From Ichthyophis bannanicus (Eukaryota; Chordata; Amphibia; Gymnophiona; Ichthyophiidae), in contig CM066033.1 of assembly GCA_033557465.1 (NCBI GenBank), forward strand, positions 584,256,438 through 584,320,437: 64,000 nt of DNA, given 5' to 3'. The notes under the pieces are model-generated. The model was not told the origin of the DNA and did no database searches. It saw only the letters and a program-made list of their open reading frames with translations. A program made the position numbers and the translations under genes. Each line of letters starts with the position of its first letter. Positions within the stretch are counted from its first letter, which is position 1. This document shows, in pieces, positions 33,076 to 44,027 of this stretch.

Positions 33076-33139
33076 TAGCTGGGACTTGAACCTATGACCT
33101 TCTACCTCTTAACACACTGGTTGTGTGCACTGCACCACC
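33076..33139 (-). other. tRNA-like module 3 of element A
   Basis: Minus strand: A-box-like TGGTGCAGTGCAC and B-box-like GGTTCAAGTCCC. The counterpart in element B is at 39071-39134. Confidence 0.55.
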
Positions 33140-34347
33140 GTGTTGCCACAGAGACAGTGCATTCCCTGGTGATACCATGACTGTTTGTCTGGCAGGGCCT
33201 GTCTGTTGCAGTACATGGCACCCACCTACACAGGGCTAGGCCATGGTCTGCTCTGGGCAGCTGCCACTGCCCCCCTCCACCACCAGTACCACTCTGCCAC
33301 CATGCTGACATGCCCTTCTGCTGGTGGTGCTGGTGGTGTGCAGTCTCAAGCCATCCAGTGTGCAGGTAGGCGGCTGCCTATGGTGCATGTTCTGGGGTAG
33401 GGGTGCCTGCATAGATGTCCACGCTTCCCCCGAACACCGCCTGCCAATGTTCTGTGCCCTTGGAGGTACCTGCTGGGTACCATCCCCTGTGACACTGTGA
33501 TAAACACTCTCGTGCCCATGTTGGGCCCTCATCAGTTGCTGTCTGGGTGCTGTACAGTTTCAGCATTCCTAAGTGCCACCTAGGCATCTGCCTAGTCCGC
33601 ACTGTGCCCCAGCTGCACCACAGCATGTGCCGCCTGCAGCCCTCTGTATCCCCTTTCCCAGCATCTGTCCAGTTGCCCATTCCGACATGCCCGCCCTGCT
33701 GTTGTGGAACATATGCATGCCATAGGTAACCTGTCCAATGGAGAGGGAAACCCTGATCAGTTCTATTTCACTGTGGGATTATTCACCTTGTATGGGGACG
33801 GAGCGTAGACCCTTCCAAAATTCATATCTTTTTTTTGGGACTTTCTTGAGAGTGTTTTTTGATGTTTCCCATTACTATCACTATTGCCCAGCTTGGTTAT
33901 GTTTTTTGTATATTTTGTTGGGGTCCTTTTCAATGTTTATTTGTACTTTTGTTCCGTGCACATGTATCGCACTTATCACTTCTGGTAGGTTTCCCTGGTT
34001 TTGCTGTACATTGCTGACGGAAATGGTTTCTTTTCCTTTTAAATCAGCTCTAACGCCAGGGTTTCACTGGCGTTAGTTTTGAGCCTCGGATTTCACAGCG
34101 TTGGTGTGCAGAGAGCCTCTCCCCTCCCACTCTCCACCCATTGACCCCTTCTCTCCGCCCCTGGGGAGCCTTCCTCCATCCTCCGGGAGCCTTTCCCTGC
34201 CTTCAGTGCTCATTTGCGCCGCAGCGCGCGTTATCGTGCAATATGGTACCTGTGCGCCTTAAAAAGCGCCATCATCGCGCGATAAGGTACCATATTGTGC
34301 GATAACATTGCAGAGCGCACGTTAAGACAGTTTAGTAAACATACCCC

Positions 34348-35710
34348 TATGTAAATGATAAGTATACCTAGACATACTGTAAGTGATGGCTCTGCCACAA
34401 ATTGCCGGCTTTTTAATCCAAAGGTCACTAGTTAAAAACCAGCTTCTGACTGTGTGAAAAAATATCCAGTTAAGTTTTTAATTGCCTGAAACCTCTAATA
34501 ACCTTTCAGCTATGTTTTTCCTTTAGGCAGCTGCCAGTGTTACTTCTTTAAAATAAAACAAAACTAAATAAACTGGAAATGACATAGGAAATGAAACAAA
34601 ATGTTTTTGCCTGCACATCCCTGGCAGTTATCAGTCATGCCAATAACATTTGGCAGTGATCATTGCTCAGCTAGAGAAAGATCTGTGCTCAGGTTACAAA
34701 ACGTTGTACAATCTGCAAATGTAATAACTTTCTTTTCACCACTTAGATGCTTAAGTTCCAAGACTGGCTATTATTTGAATTCCCTGGCAGGTGCAGCTTT
34801 TACTGAACTGCATCCTGTTTTCTGATTGAGATTTTCTGCACCGGTGGGTCTTGTTTGTTTTTTTAGCTATTTTTTCCTCCCTTCATCCCCCAATAATATA
34901 CTGCTTCACTATGCCTTGGTAAAAGCTAAGCCTGAGTGAATAAATACTGGTTTCATATGAGCTGAATGCGGGAACATTGCTCCATTACTTTTCCTTTTAG
35001 TCTATGCATTAGAACTTCCCAATAAATAGACTTATGTCTTAAATGACAGCATAATTATACAGTACCGATCTTGGAAGATGTTCAGACTTCTTAAACTCAT
35101 TGTGGTATGCTAAATATGGTAATAATTTCCTAGTGTAAGATGTTCATATTCTAAATTAGAAATATGATACATAGTACTTTTCTTAGTAGTAATGTCTACA
35201 TTAATAATTCCTTATAATTATTGTATTAAATACAGTGTTTTGTGATATTAACTGTACCCAGTGTGTCCAAAAAATGCTAATTATTGTGATTCATTTTCTA
35301 AATATGGCTCTAGGAGTACTAATTCCACAGGTTGAACATAGATTCAAAGGATTCCAGAATTTTTCTTTGTTGATTTCTGTTGTAGTTTAAAATTTCATTT
35401 TGTTCAAAGTATGAACTTAATAGCTAATTTTTCTGTGTAAATATATTAGATGTCTTCTTGCAAAAGTATCTATGTCCTATATTGTATGCAGTACCCATGA
35501 CTTTATTGCTTTGTTTTAGTTTTTATGATTAAATAAGAAGCAATTGCTGTTCATTCGACTGGCAGGTGAATTATTAGCTATGTAAACTAATACTGAATTG
35601 TGAGGGGTCAAATAATTGATTGTAAAGAAATGAGCAGATACATTTTCATAAGTATGAGACAAGGATTACAAATATCTATGCATCGGAATAAATATTTAGG
35701 CTAAACTTAG
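34348..35710. other. No recognisable gene
   Basis: AT-rich sequence between the two large elements. The first bases continue the repeat cut by element A. No reading frame or repeat end is convincing. Confidence 0.5.
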
Positions 35711-36150
35711 AGCCCCTTTTATTAAAGTTCGTTAGCTGCTTAATGTGTGGTTTAATGCATGGCAACTGGCAGTCGGAAATACTAACACTATCACATCTGC
35801 CACAGCACGCTAAAGCACACATTCATCAAGTGATTGCGGTATGGGGTAGTGAATGGGCAGAGTGTGGGTGTGGAGAGCACATTACCACTAGTAATACCAC
35901 TAGTCAGGACAATTGCAGAACATTCAGCGGCAATTCAGCTCTTAACGTGAGTTTATCTAATGACTCCTCTATGGGCACCATTAAGGAAACCCACCTTATT
36001 GGAGCGCACGTTCAAGAGGCCCGTCACATGTAAGCTGTCAGGAACATACTGGTCACTCCCTTGACAGCTAATGCAGGGGCTTTGCAATTAACATGTGTTT
36101 GATTAGCACATTAATCGCAAATCCTTAAAAGGCTTTAGTAAACAAGGCCA
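35711..36150. repeat. MITE-like element with CCTTTTATTAAAG / CTTTAGTAAACAAGG ends
   Basis: The left end AGCCCCTTTTATTAAAG and the right end GGCTTTAGTAAACAAGGCC are imperfect inverted repeats. The interior has several TTAATGC/GCATTAA pairs. Boundaries are approximate and no target duplication was assigned. Confidence 0.5.
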
Positions 36151-36221
36151 TTAGACTGGAAACATATGGAATTCAACTTTTTTGAAGCAACCAAGAAAGT
36201 GCTAATCTGCAAAAGAATGCA

Positions 36222-36280
36222 ATGCATGTCCTTGATTCAAGGCTGACTCCTGGCAACCCAGCAGCCTCTGGGTTTTTTGG
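36222..36280 (-). mobile_element. tRNA-type SINE, part 1 (split by element B)
   Basis: GGCAACCCAGCAGCCTCTGG and GGGTTTTTTGG match the SINE copy at 40480-40715 (GTGACCCAACAGCTTCTGGG and GGGTTTTTTGG). The other half is at 40352-40420. The duplicated TTGG at the two junctions marks insertion of element B. Confidence 0.75.
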
Positions 36281-36462
36281 GGGGTATGTTTACTAAGCAG
36301 TCTTAATGTGCAGCCGGCGTTAGTGTGCAGGATGCCATATAAGGAGTGGGCGTGTCGGTCTTAACGTAGCATTTCTGGTTATCGTGCGATAAAGGGAGCC
36401 GTGGCACGTCAATGCACATTAGCCTGAAGTAGGCGTGCTGACCAACAAACACAACAAGAGAA

Positions 36463-36529
36463 GGGTAGCACAATGGTTAATACATTGACTGCTGAACCAG
36501 GGGTCATGAGTTTGATCCCCCAGTGGGGT
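36463..36529 (+). other. tRNA-like module 1 of element B
   Basis: A-box-like TAGCACAATGGTTAA and B-box-like GAGTTTGATCCCCC, 182 bp from the left end. Confidence 0.6.
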
Positions 36530-36734
36530 TAATGAGTAAGGCTGTCTGAGGCATTACCCATTACTATAAAGCAGTGCTGTTAGAGGCATTTTCCTTTTTA
36601 CTTTAAAGCAGTGCTGCCAGCAAAAACACCCTCACAGTGCTGTAATGAGTGGATTAACCCTAACCTGGTAACCACAGCAGACAGTTCGTGTGGTGACCTG
36701 CAGTCCTTCTGTAGCCAGCCAGGGGGTTGTTCAG

Positions 36735-36802
36735 AGCTGTAGCCCACTGGTTACTTCACTGCCTGTAGAGCCAAACGTTGTGGGTTAGATCCCACAGTGG
36801 GG
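36735..36802 (+). other. tRNA-like module 1b of element B, left palindrome arm
   Basis: A-box-like GTAGCCCACTGGTTA and a degenerate B-box GGGTTAGATCCC. It is the mirror image of the module at 37015-37079. Confidence 0.55.
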
Positions 36803-37014
36803 TTATTTATTGGAGCTGTCTGGGGCAGTTTCTTTTTTTAATTTAAATTAGTACTGTCAGCAAAAACACCCTCATAGTGCTGTAATCCTCAGGTGCCCCA
36901 TAAGGCGCCTTATAAGGCACCTTAAGGCTATAGCACTGTGAGGGTGTTTTTGCTGGCAGTACTAATTTAGATTAAAAAAAGAAACTGCCCCAGACAGCCC
37001 TAATAAATAACCCC

Positions 37015-37079
37015 ACTGTGGGATCAAACCCACATCCTCTGGCTCCATAGGCAGTGAAGTAACCAGTAGGCTACAGCTC
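37015..37079 (-). other. tRNA-like module 2 of element B, right palindrome arm
   Basis: Minus strand: A-box-like GTAGCCTACTGGTTA and B-box-like GGGTTTGATCCC. Corresponds to 30587-30654 in element A. Confidence 0.55.
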
Positions 37080-38723
37080 TACAGCTACAAACAAACCTCT
37101 GGCTGGCCACAGAAGGACTGCAGGTCACCACACAAACTGTCTGCTGTTGTTACCAGGATAGAGTTAAGCCACTCGTATTCATGATGCACTGCACATGCAA
37201 AGCAGCAGTCTACAGATGATCACAAGATGGGGTATGCACCCCCACAGCACCTAGGCCTGGTAGGGGGTACTGACCGTGCGCGTTACTGGCACAGAGTAGG
37301 TACAGACCATCACATTGTGCGGGTACTGTGCTCACCCTGAGGGTGAGGTGAGGCGCCCAGCACCAGGTCCACAGCACCTGCCCTCCCTGAGATAGACTAT
37401 GCTGCAGGTCCCCATTAGTGCCAGTGTGTGATAGGTAGTTCTTTCAGACACACCTACAATACACCTGTGCCCATATGTATATCCCAGTCACGTCTAGCCC
37501 TTGTGGACTATGATGCACCAGAATAGTGCATATTCTCTGTGGGTGCCATGGCCGCATGATTCAAGGGTGGTGGTGTTTGGACCCATAGGCAGATTATGTA
37601 GTACCACCGAACTTGCTCTCTGGGGATCAGGGTGAGGAACAGGATCTCCCCCCAACAGATCCACATTCTACAGCCCTGCCATGGGGGCAGTAGAAAAGAC
37701 CAACAACCCCAGTCCTGCTGGGGAACAGATGCACTACAGGGCAGTCAGTGCAGATCTGTAGCATTCCATAAGGCAATAACAGACAGAAGGCCTGGAAATG
37801 CACAGCTGCCCCCCACCACTGTCTGGCATTCCCCAGCAGCGAGCCTCCAGCCACACACATGCTAACTGCAGACAGTCTGCTAGCTAGTCCACAGTGCATG
37901 TTTCTGGAGGGGATGTGAGCACACCCACCAAGCAGATAAATCAGTGATTGGCCCCCAAAAGGAGAACCCACATATATCACTTAAGAAAAATACTATGTAG
38001 CACTATGGGGGGGACCAAGCCATGCCATGGTCACTGCTCAGTCAGGGTGAGAGTGACCTCCAAGCAGGACATGCTGTGGCCACCCTGTCTGTGCAGGTGG
38101 TGGCCGGGCACTACAATGTCCCAGCCATTGCCCTATGCCCTGTGCAGATGCATCCTGCCCAGGCCGCCCTGTCTGGGCTATACCCACAGTACCTTGCTCC
38201 TCATTATGCACATTGGCAGGCCAATACTGGCAACAGTGCTAGCAGTGTGGGCTGAGGAGGGTGTTGGCAGCCACCACACACTGGATAGACAGACACACAC
38301 TCCCCACACCTATGCCAGCATTGTGCAACTATAGAGGTGTTTGGCAGCCCTGGCCACCGAACCAGTCCTGGGCACAGTGCAGGCATGGCTATGGTACGCA
38401 ATACTGTAGGAGTCACTCCCCAGGGTGGTAAACACTGTCAGACACAAGACCTGTAGCACACTCCACAGACATCAGAAAGGTTGCTATGATGCAGCTCAAT
38501 CAGCAAATTGTGCTTAACTTAGGAATTGCTATCTGCCAGTAATCATAGCAACCTTTTGATAGATGTGTACCATATTCCCAGGTTTAGGGTGGCATTGCAA
38601 AGGTATGCAAGTGCTAGTATTAGGAGATGCACACAGGGCCCAAAATCCTGCCTCTCCAAGTGGCTTTGGATGATGGAGCCTGTGGGTGCGGGTGAGTCTG
38701 CCCTGTTGGCCGCTGCTCTAGGG

Positions 38724-38935
38724 CAGAGGTTCCCAACTCCGGTCCTGGTGGGCCAAACACTGTTCGGGTTTTCATGCTGTCCCTAATGAATATGCATGAG
38801 ATACATCTGCATACCATGGGGGCGGTGCATAGAAATGCAGCACAGCCATAGTTATTGGAGACAGCATGGGACCTGAATGGTGTTTGGCCCTCCAGGACTG
38901 CTTTTGGGAGACTCTGCTCTAGGTAATGCACATGT
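38724..38935. repeat. MITE, GGTTCCCAACTCC family, in element B
   Basis: GCAGAGGTTCCCAACTCCGG at the left and GGGAGACTCTGCTC at the right, orthologous in position to 32728-32935 of element A. Confidence 0.75.
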
Positions 38936-39070
38936 TTATGGTGTCTGTGCTCTGTAGGGTAAAATGTAGGCGTTTTGGGCATGTTTACGTTATCTTCACT
39001 AAAGGTTCTGTCTGTATTACCGCATTTTAGTAGTGGGTAAAATATGGGGGGACTGGGTTGGCAGGAACCA

Positions 39071-39134
39071 CAGCTGGGACTTGAACCTGTGACTTTCTGT
39101 GCCTTAACACACTGGCTGTGTGCCCTGCACCACC
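39071..39134 (-). other. tRNA-like module 3 of element B
   Basis: Minus strand B-box-like GGTTCAAGTCCC, with an A-box-like GTGGTGCAGGGCAC before it. Equivalent of 33076-33139. Confidence 0.55.
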
Positions 39135-40351
39135 TTGTTGCCACAGAGACAGTGCATTCCCTGGAGATACCATGACTGTTTGTCAGACAGAGCCTGTCTG
39201 TTGCAGTGCACGGCACCCACCTAAACAGGGCTGGGCCATGGTCTGCTGTGGGCAGCAGCCACTGCCTCCTCCACCACCAGTACCCCTCTGTCACCATGCT
39301 GACATGCCCTTCTGCTGGTGGTGCTGGTGGTGCGCAGTCTCGGGCCATCCAGTGTGCAGGTAGGCGGCTGACTATGGTGCGTGTTTTGGGGTAGAGGTGC
39401 CTGCATAGATGTCCACGCTTCCCCCCAGCACCGCCTGCAAATGTTCTGTACCCTTGGGGGTACCTGCTGGGTACTATCCCCTGTGACACTGTGGGAAACA
39501 CACTCGTGCCCATGTTGGGCCCTCCTCAGTTGCTGTCTGGCTGCTCTACTGTTTCAGCATTCATATGGGCCACCTAGGCATCACCCTAGTCCGCACTGTG
39601 GCCCAGCTGCACCACAGCATGTGCCGCCTGCAGCCCTCTGTGTCCCCTTTTCCAGCATCTGTCCAGTTGCCCATTCTGACATGCCCACCCTGCTGTTGCG
39701 GGACATGTGCATGCCATAGGAAACCTGTCCAGTAACAAGGGAAAGCCCTGATCAACATTATTTCACTGTGGGATCATTCACCTTGTATGGGGACAGAGCA
39801 TAGCCCTTCCAAAATTGATATCTTTTTTTTGGAGCTTTCTCGGTAGTGTTTTTTTATGTTTCCCATTGATATCGCTATTGTCCAGCTAGGTTATGTTTTT
39901 TTTCCAGTTTGTTCAGGTCATTTTCAATGTTTATCTGCCCTTTTGTTCTGTGCACATGTATCACACTTATCACCTTTGTAGGTTTCCCTGGCTTTGCTGT
40001 ACATTGCTAACGGAAATGGTTTCTCTTCCCTTTAATTCTACTCTAATGCCAGGGTTTCACTGGCGTTAGTTTTCAGCCCTGAAATCCACAGTGTTAGTGT
40101 GCAGGGAGCCTCTTCCCTCCCACTCTCCACCCATTGACCCCTTCTCTCCGCCCCTGGGGAGCCTTCCTCCGCCCTCAGGGAGCCTTTACTCCGCCTTCAG
40201 CACTCGTTTGCACCACTGAGCGCCGCTGAGCGCGTTAGCGCGCGATAAGGCACCTTATCGCACGGTAAAGTGCCATTATCGTGTGATAAGGCGCCTTATC
40301 GCGCACTAACATGTCAGAGCGCACATTAAGACAGTTTAGTAAACATACCCC

Positions 40352-40420
40352 TTGGTCACCTTGGTTGCTTGGTCACGAGGTTGGTGCTCTAACTACTAGG
40401 CTTCTCCTCCTCTCCCACTG
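40352..40420 (-). mobile_element. tRNA-type SINE, part 2 (split by element B)
   Basis: Minus strand begins GGAGGAGAAGCCTAGTAGTTAGAGCACC, the A-box side, and runs to the TTGG junction with element B. It continues at 36280. Confidence 0.7.
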
Positions 40421-40479
40421 CTACTCTAGAGGAAGACAAAAATAATTCAACCATCTACTATACCAGCATCACTATCCTT

Positions 40480-40715
40480 GGTGACTGTGAGGATTGCTTC
40501 ATCTTCTATGTGCGTGTCATCAAGTCAATGCTGATTTCTGGTGACCCAACAGCTTCTGGGGTTTTTTGGCAAGGTGTCACTGGCAGTAGATTGCCAGGCC
40601 TTTCTTCCAAGGCAATGGAGAGTAAAGTGACTTGCCCAAAGCCACAAAGAATTGAACACTGTCACCCAGCCACTCTTCTAACCATTAGGCTACTCCTCCA
40701 CTCATCTACTGTACT
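40480..40715 (-). mobile_element. tRNA-type SINE, uninterrupted copy
   Basis: Minus strand starts GAGTAGCCTAATGGTTAGAAG (A box), then GTGTTCAATTC (degenerate B box), GGGCAAGTCACTTTACTCTCC, GGCCTGGCAATCTACTGCC and a GTCACC...AATCAGCATTGACTTGATG end. The layout resembles tRNA SINEs of reptiles and other tetrapods. Confidence 0.7.
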
Positions 40716-41079
40716 GTACCAACATTATAACCTTGGTGGCAGTAGAGGCTATTGCAAAAATTAACAAGATAGAGAAGGGGACCTGGCCATTTAAGTGTTG
40801 GTTTGGCAAGAAAAACAGAAGGCCTGGAATGACTTTTGAATGAAGGTGATGGGGCCATCAGATTTTTGAACATTATGGGACAATACGGAAGAAAGTAGTG
40901 AGAAGATGGTTGAAGGGACAGGAAAGAGACATAAAAGGGGTTGTTAGATGGGTTGTATAGGGAATTTTATAAATCATTTTCTCAAACTGGATGAATCTCT
41001 ATTGGGCAGTCTGGATGGACATTTTGGCCTTTATCTTCTGGTATTTACTATGCTATAATGCTAAAATGTTAATTCATAT
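40716..41079. other. No recognisable gene
   Basis: Short spacer before the solo LTR; the last four bases, ATAT, form its target duplication. Confidence 0.5.
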
Positions 41080-42683
41080 TGTGATGATGCAGATTGCTTA
41101 AACACCAGAAAAGGGGTTTAAAACAACTTCTTTCCCCAAATGCACACAGCAATGCAGGCAGGGAAGGGGTTAAAGCACCAGCCCAGAGAAACTCTCTGCA
41201 TAGAAAGTCAGTGAGAGAGCCACACCCCAGCTCCATGACAACCCAGGGAGCTGACGTAAGAGGCAAGGGGGCGGAGTCAAACCGGATAGGGCAGCCCCAT
41301 GCTCTTAACCAGGAAGGAACAGATAGAGAAGGAGAAGGGGAAGGAGAAGGTGATTCACTTCCAGGTGGTAATCAAGATTCAGTTGGAGAGTCAGGTCGTG
41401 ACTCTGACTGGGATTCAGAAGGAGGCAAAGGAAGGAGCAACCACTACCAGGATAACACACGGTGCTTGGGAAGTTGCCAGCAGGACTGCTTGGAGAAAGA
41501 GAGGTCTCTGGAAAAGCAGCTGAGAAAGCTTCCTCTGAGGGAGAGAAATTACAACGGGCCAAACAGCAAGGAGAAGCAGGTTAGAAGCTACTTTAAATCT
41601 CATGGGGAGAGGCTGGAAACCTTACCCAGAAGAGACAGAAGTTCTTCCCTGGAATCTTCCCTAGAAGCTGTGGGTACAGGTGGGAGATTGAACAAAAGTA
41701 AAGTTCTGTTTGATAAGCTGCATAAACGTTCCCAGGGCAGGCAGCGTGTTACTAGCATAAGCTCTGAGAATAGCCCAGCTGCTCTTAAGCAAACAGCTGA
41801 TTATGTGCTAAAGAGACGAAGGCTAGAGCCAGACCCTGCTAAGCAAGTTGCTACATGGGAAATAGTGAAGCAGTACAAAGACAGAGACTTGCCTTTTTAC
41901 CAACCTGTGAAAGCCAGACATACTAGAAGAAAGTTAAGCCAGTTGGATTACCTTAACCCTGTTTTAAAGGAAGCTGGTAATTCTAGTTCCTCTCAGATAC
42001 CACGAAGTGGAAAGAGTTATAAATGGAAATAGCTTAGAAACCAATTAGAACAGTGGAAGCCTGTTGCTCTGCAGTACCCTGATACCAACCAGAATATATC
42101 TGACTCTGAAGTTGAACCAATGCAAATTGAATCAGCTATAACAGATAGCAGTTGTTCTGAGATGGAGGCAGAGTGTGCTTACTGTTGTCATGACTAAAAG
42201 CTGTATATCTTTATGCTTGTGATAAGTGCTGGAGAAGTTACTTCATGCCATTGAGTTGTTACACGTGGAGAAGCAGCGTTCTGCTAGAGTGTAAAATTCA
42301 ACCTCATTAAACAGCTATGAACTGTGAATGCTATACAATTGAATTAGCTGCAAAGTAAAGCTGTTCAGAACTGAAGAGAAGTTTGGACAACCTGTATATA
42401 TTTGAACTGACAACCCTGAGAAGGATCAGGTTGGACTTTATCACATCTTGGACTTTATTTGGCATTAGAAAGTATCCACATTTTGTTTCTGTTCAGGGGA
42501 TGGTAGATAACAAATTCCTGTGCGACAATAAAGTTATTGTTACCACTTAACCTTGGCTGTCTTCGTTTGGCCCACAACTACACGGAACCCAGACATCAGC
42601 ACTTACAAGGATTTATAAATATTATAGTCACGTCCCCCTCTTCCAGGCAACCGCCTATACGGGGAGGTAATGGGGGCGTGACA
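41080..42683 (+). mobile_element. Solo LTR of 1604 bp containing a reading frame
   Basis: Bounded by TGTGATGATGCAG at 41080 and GGGGGCGTGACA at 42683, flanked by ATAT on both sides (41076-41079, 42684-42687). It has a TGACGTAA site and a GGGGGCGGAG GC-box near 41252-41277 and AATAAA at 42526. No gag or pol adjoins it, so it is a solo LTR. Its start resembles the LTR at 61649-63042 (TGTGATGAGGAG on the minus strand). The ORF it carries is described separately. Confidence 0.8.
41238..42197 (+). pseudogene. LTR-encoded protein of unknown function, one internal stop
   Basis: The stop-free frame runs from before 41094; the only early ATG is at 41238 (MTTQGADVRG). The protein is polar, rich in Gly, Glu, Ser, Lys and Arg, with acidic repeats (EGEGEGEGD) early and a basic segment (KRRRLEPDP) late. 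A TAG at 42030-42032 interrupts it. The same frame goes on for 54 codons to TAA, ending in YPDTNQNISDSEVEPMQIE and a Cys-rich tail (CAYCCHD). Frames in two other LTRs of this window (50091-50738, 62140-62760) end with the same kind of motif. I do not recognise the family. It lies wholly inside an LTR, an unusual place for a gene, comparable in position only to the MMTV superantigen. Confidence 0.6.
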
Positions 42684-43343
42684 ATATGCACAATGAAAAT
42701 AGACTGCTGCTTCATCAGCATGGCCTCCTTTATCCTTAATGCCTGTCCTTAGACCTCATACCCAAACCCTTTTACTTCGCAACTAAATTTTGCTTTAAAA
42801 CAAATTAATGTTACAGTTGTGACTGTTTTTGCTTCTGAAATGTTCTATAATTCTTATAATTCCTTCTAAATTAACATACTTCTTTTCACCACAGGGGATA
42901 GATATTTGATTTATTTGTTCTAGGGATAAAAGTATTTACTGCATCTTTCCTGTAAAGTGCATGGTCATGATTGCAGAAAGTAATTAAAGCCTACCCTCAG
43001 TTGTCACTTTCATAAGAAAACTGTAACCCACCAGGAACAAGCTAGTTCAGATTGGCAGGCTAGAAATGCTGTGAAATGAACTACCCAAAGCTGAGCTTTT
43101 CTTTTTTTTTTTTTTTTAAGATGCATTGTTCTTTACATCTGCTTATTTTATCTTAACAGTTCTTTGGTTGCATTTGTCCATCTGATACCATTTCTAAAAT
43201 TGTTTCTAAATCTTTCTACGCATTCCACATTTGTTTTAATGTGGGCAGGGCCATTGCAAGGTGTAACAAAAAGGGCCATCACCCTGGGTGCCAATCTAAA
43301 GGTCGAGGTGGAACATCACCTTTCTGAATCAATCTCCAAGTCT
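42684..43343. other. No recognisable gene
   Basis: AT-rich sequence with a T run at 43100-43120. Nothing identified. Confidence 0.5.
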
Positions 43344-43660
43344 TTAAACATTGGTTCTGAAAGGGAAGGATGATTCTGATCTGCACCAGAAGCCATATGG
43401 GATAATACTGAAGCACCAGAGAGGAGAGGAGATATGGGGGAATATGCTACAGGCCTTTAAATACCTGAAAGGTACTGCATTAGTGTGCAAGAGGCAAAAC
43501 ATTTTTAAAAGAAGGGACGATGTAGAACAAGGGATAAGATGTGAAGCTCTGAGAAAACTAAGGAACACAAGTTGATGGATACCTGGAATGCCAGAGAAGG
43601 CGCAGGAGTTAAAAAGATAACAGAATTCAAAAAAGCATGAGATGCACACAGAAGATCAAA
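43344..43660 (+). pseudogene. Old CR1-like LINE relic, ORF2 C-terminus
   Basis: The plus-strand frame reads GEEIWGNMLQAFKYLKGTAL, CKRQNIFKRRDDVEQGIRCE and ALRKLRN, resembling the C-terminal ORF2 block of CR1/L3-type elements, followed by degenerate sequence (PEKAQELKR). No 3' terminal repeat is visible. Family assignment by resemblance only. Confidence 0.5.
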
Positions 43661-43719
43661 AAGACCCGAGGACGGAAATGATGTAATCAGGGTAACCTAT
43701 ACTGAGTGGCAGTTACAGA

Positions 43720-44015
43720 CCTGCTAACCATGTCAGCTCCTCTATCTGGGATAATACGATTAGTGCCACTGAATATCTGCGGGTGCTGCTGCTTCATGCC
43801 CCGATGCTAACCGTTGGCACTGGAATGGTCCGGAGACAGTCCAGGGGCAGCAGCAGCCATAACCAGGCAGTGGCGATATTGAGCCGCTGCCTGGTTATTG
43901 CAAAAAAGGTGAAAGTAAGGCACAGCAAAGATTGGCCTAGCTTTTACCGCAGAAGCTAACCAGGCAGTGACTGAATATCACCGCTGCCCGATTTAGCTTC
44001 CTGCCCATCTGAGCA
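43720..44015. repeat. MITE-like repeat with CTGAATATC and GCTAACC blocks
   Basis: GCCACTGAATATCTGC at the left, GCTAACCAGGCAGTGACTGAATATCACCG at the right and CAGGCAGTGGCGATATT in the middle match the blocks of 1095-1330. Confidence 0.45.
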
Positions 44016-44027
44016 ACCTAGATATTT

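Larger units (their letters stand above)
29891..34347. mobile_element. Element A: 4.46-kb inverted-repeat element with tRNA-like modules
   Basis: Begins GGGGTATGTTTACTAAACTG at 29891 and ends with its reverse complement at 34347. The interrupted repeat (ACACTAT | TATGTAAATG) gives a 3-5 bp target duplication (TAT, CTAT or CTATG, depending on where the G/C run is cut). Inside are three tRNA-like modules, a GGCACCTTATA array, a MITE and a 549-bp palindrome. No transposase or other protein is visible; open frames are shadows of symmetry. About 85-90% of the layout after the first kilobase is shared with element B in the same orientation. Confidence 0.85.
36655..37165. repeat. Long palindrome centred near 36907 in element B
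   Basis: The left arm contains CAGCAGACAGTTCGTGTGG and ACACCCTCATAGTGCTG. The right arm mirrors both (CAAACTGTCTGCTG, CAGCACT...GGGTGT). The centre is a GGCGCCTTATAAGGCACC array. Arms of roughly 240 bp carry one tRNA-like module each, facing each other. Confidence 0.85.
36281..40351. mobile_element. Element B: 4.07-kb inverted-repeat element with tRNA-like modules
   Basis: Begins GGGGTATGTTTACTAAGCAG and ends in CTGTCTTAAT-type sequence reversed, closing with AAACATACCCC at 40351. It is flanked by TTGG on both sides, at a site within a SINE whose intact copy is nearby, so the 4-bp duplication is well supported. It carries four tRNA-like modules and a large palindrome (36655-37165), and from 37100 on it follows element A. 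It has no coding capacity that I can recognise. It is an independent insertion of the same family, not a tandem duplication of A. Confidence 0.87.

Noticed and set aside
29891..40351. Tandem segmental duplication giving elements A and B
   Set aside because: Both have the same inverted ends, lie in two different repeats with their own short duplications, and are separated by unrelated DNA; independent transpositions fit better.
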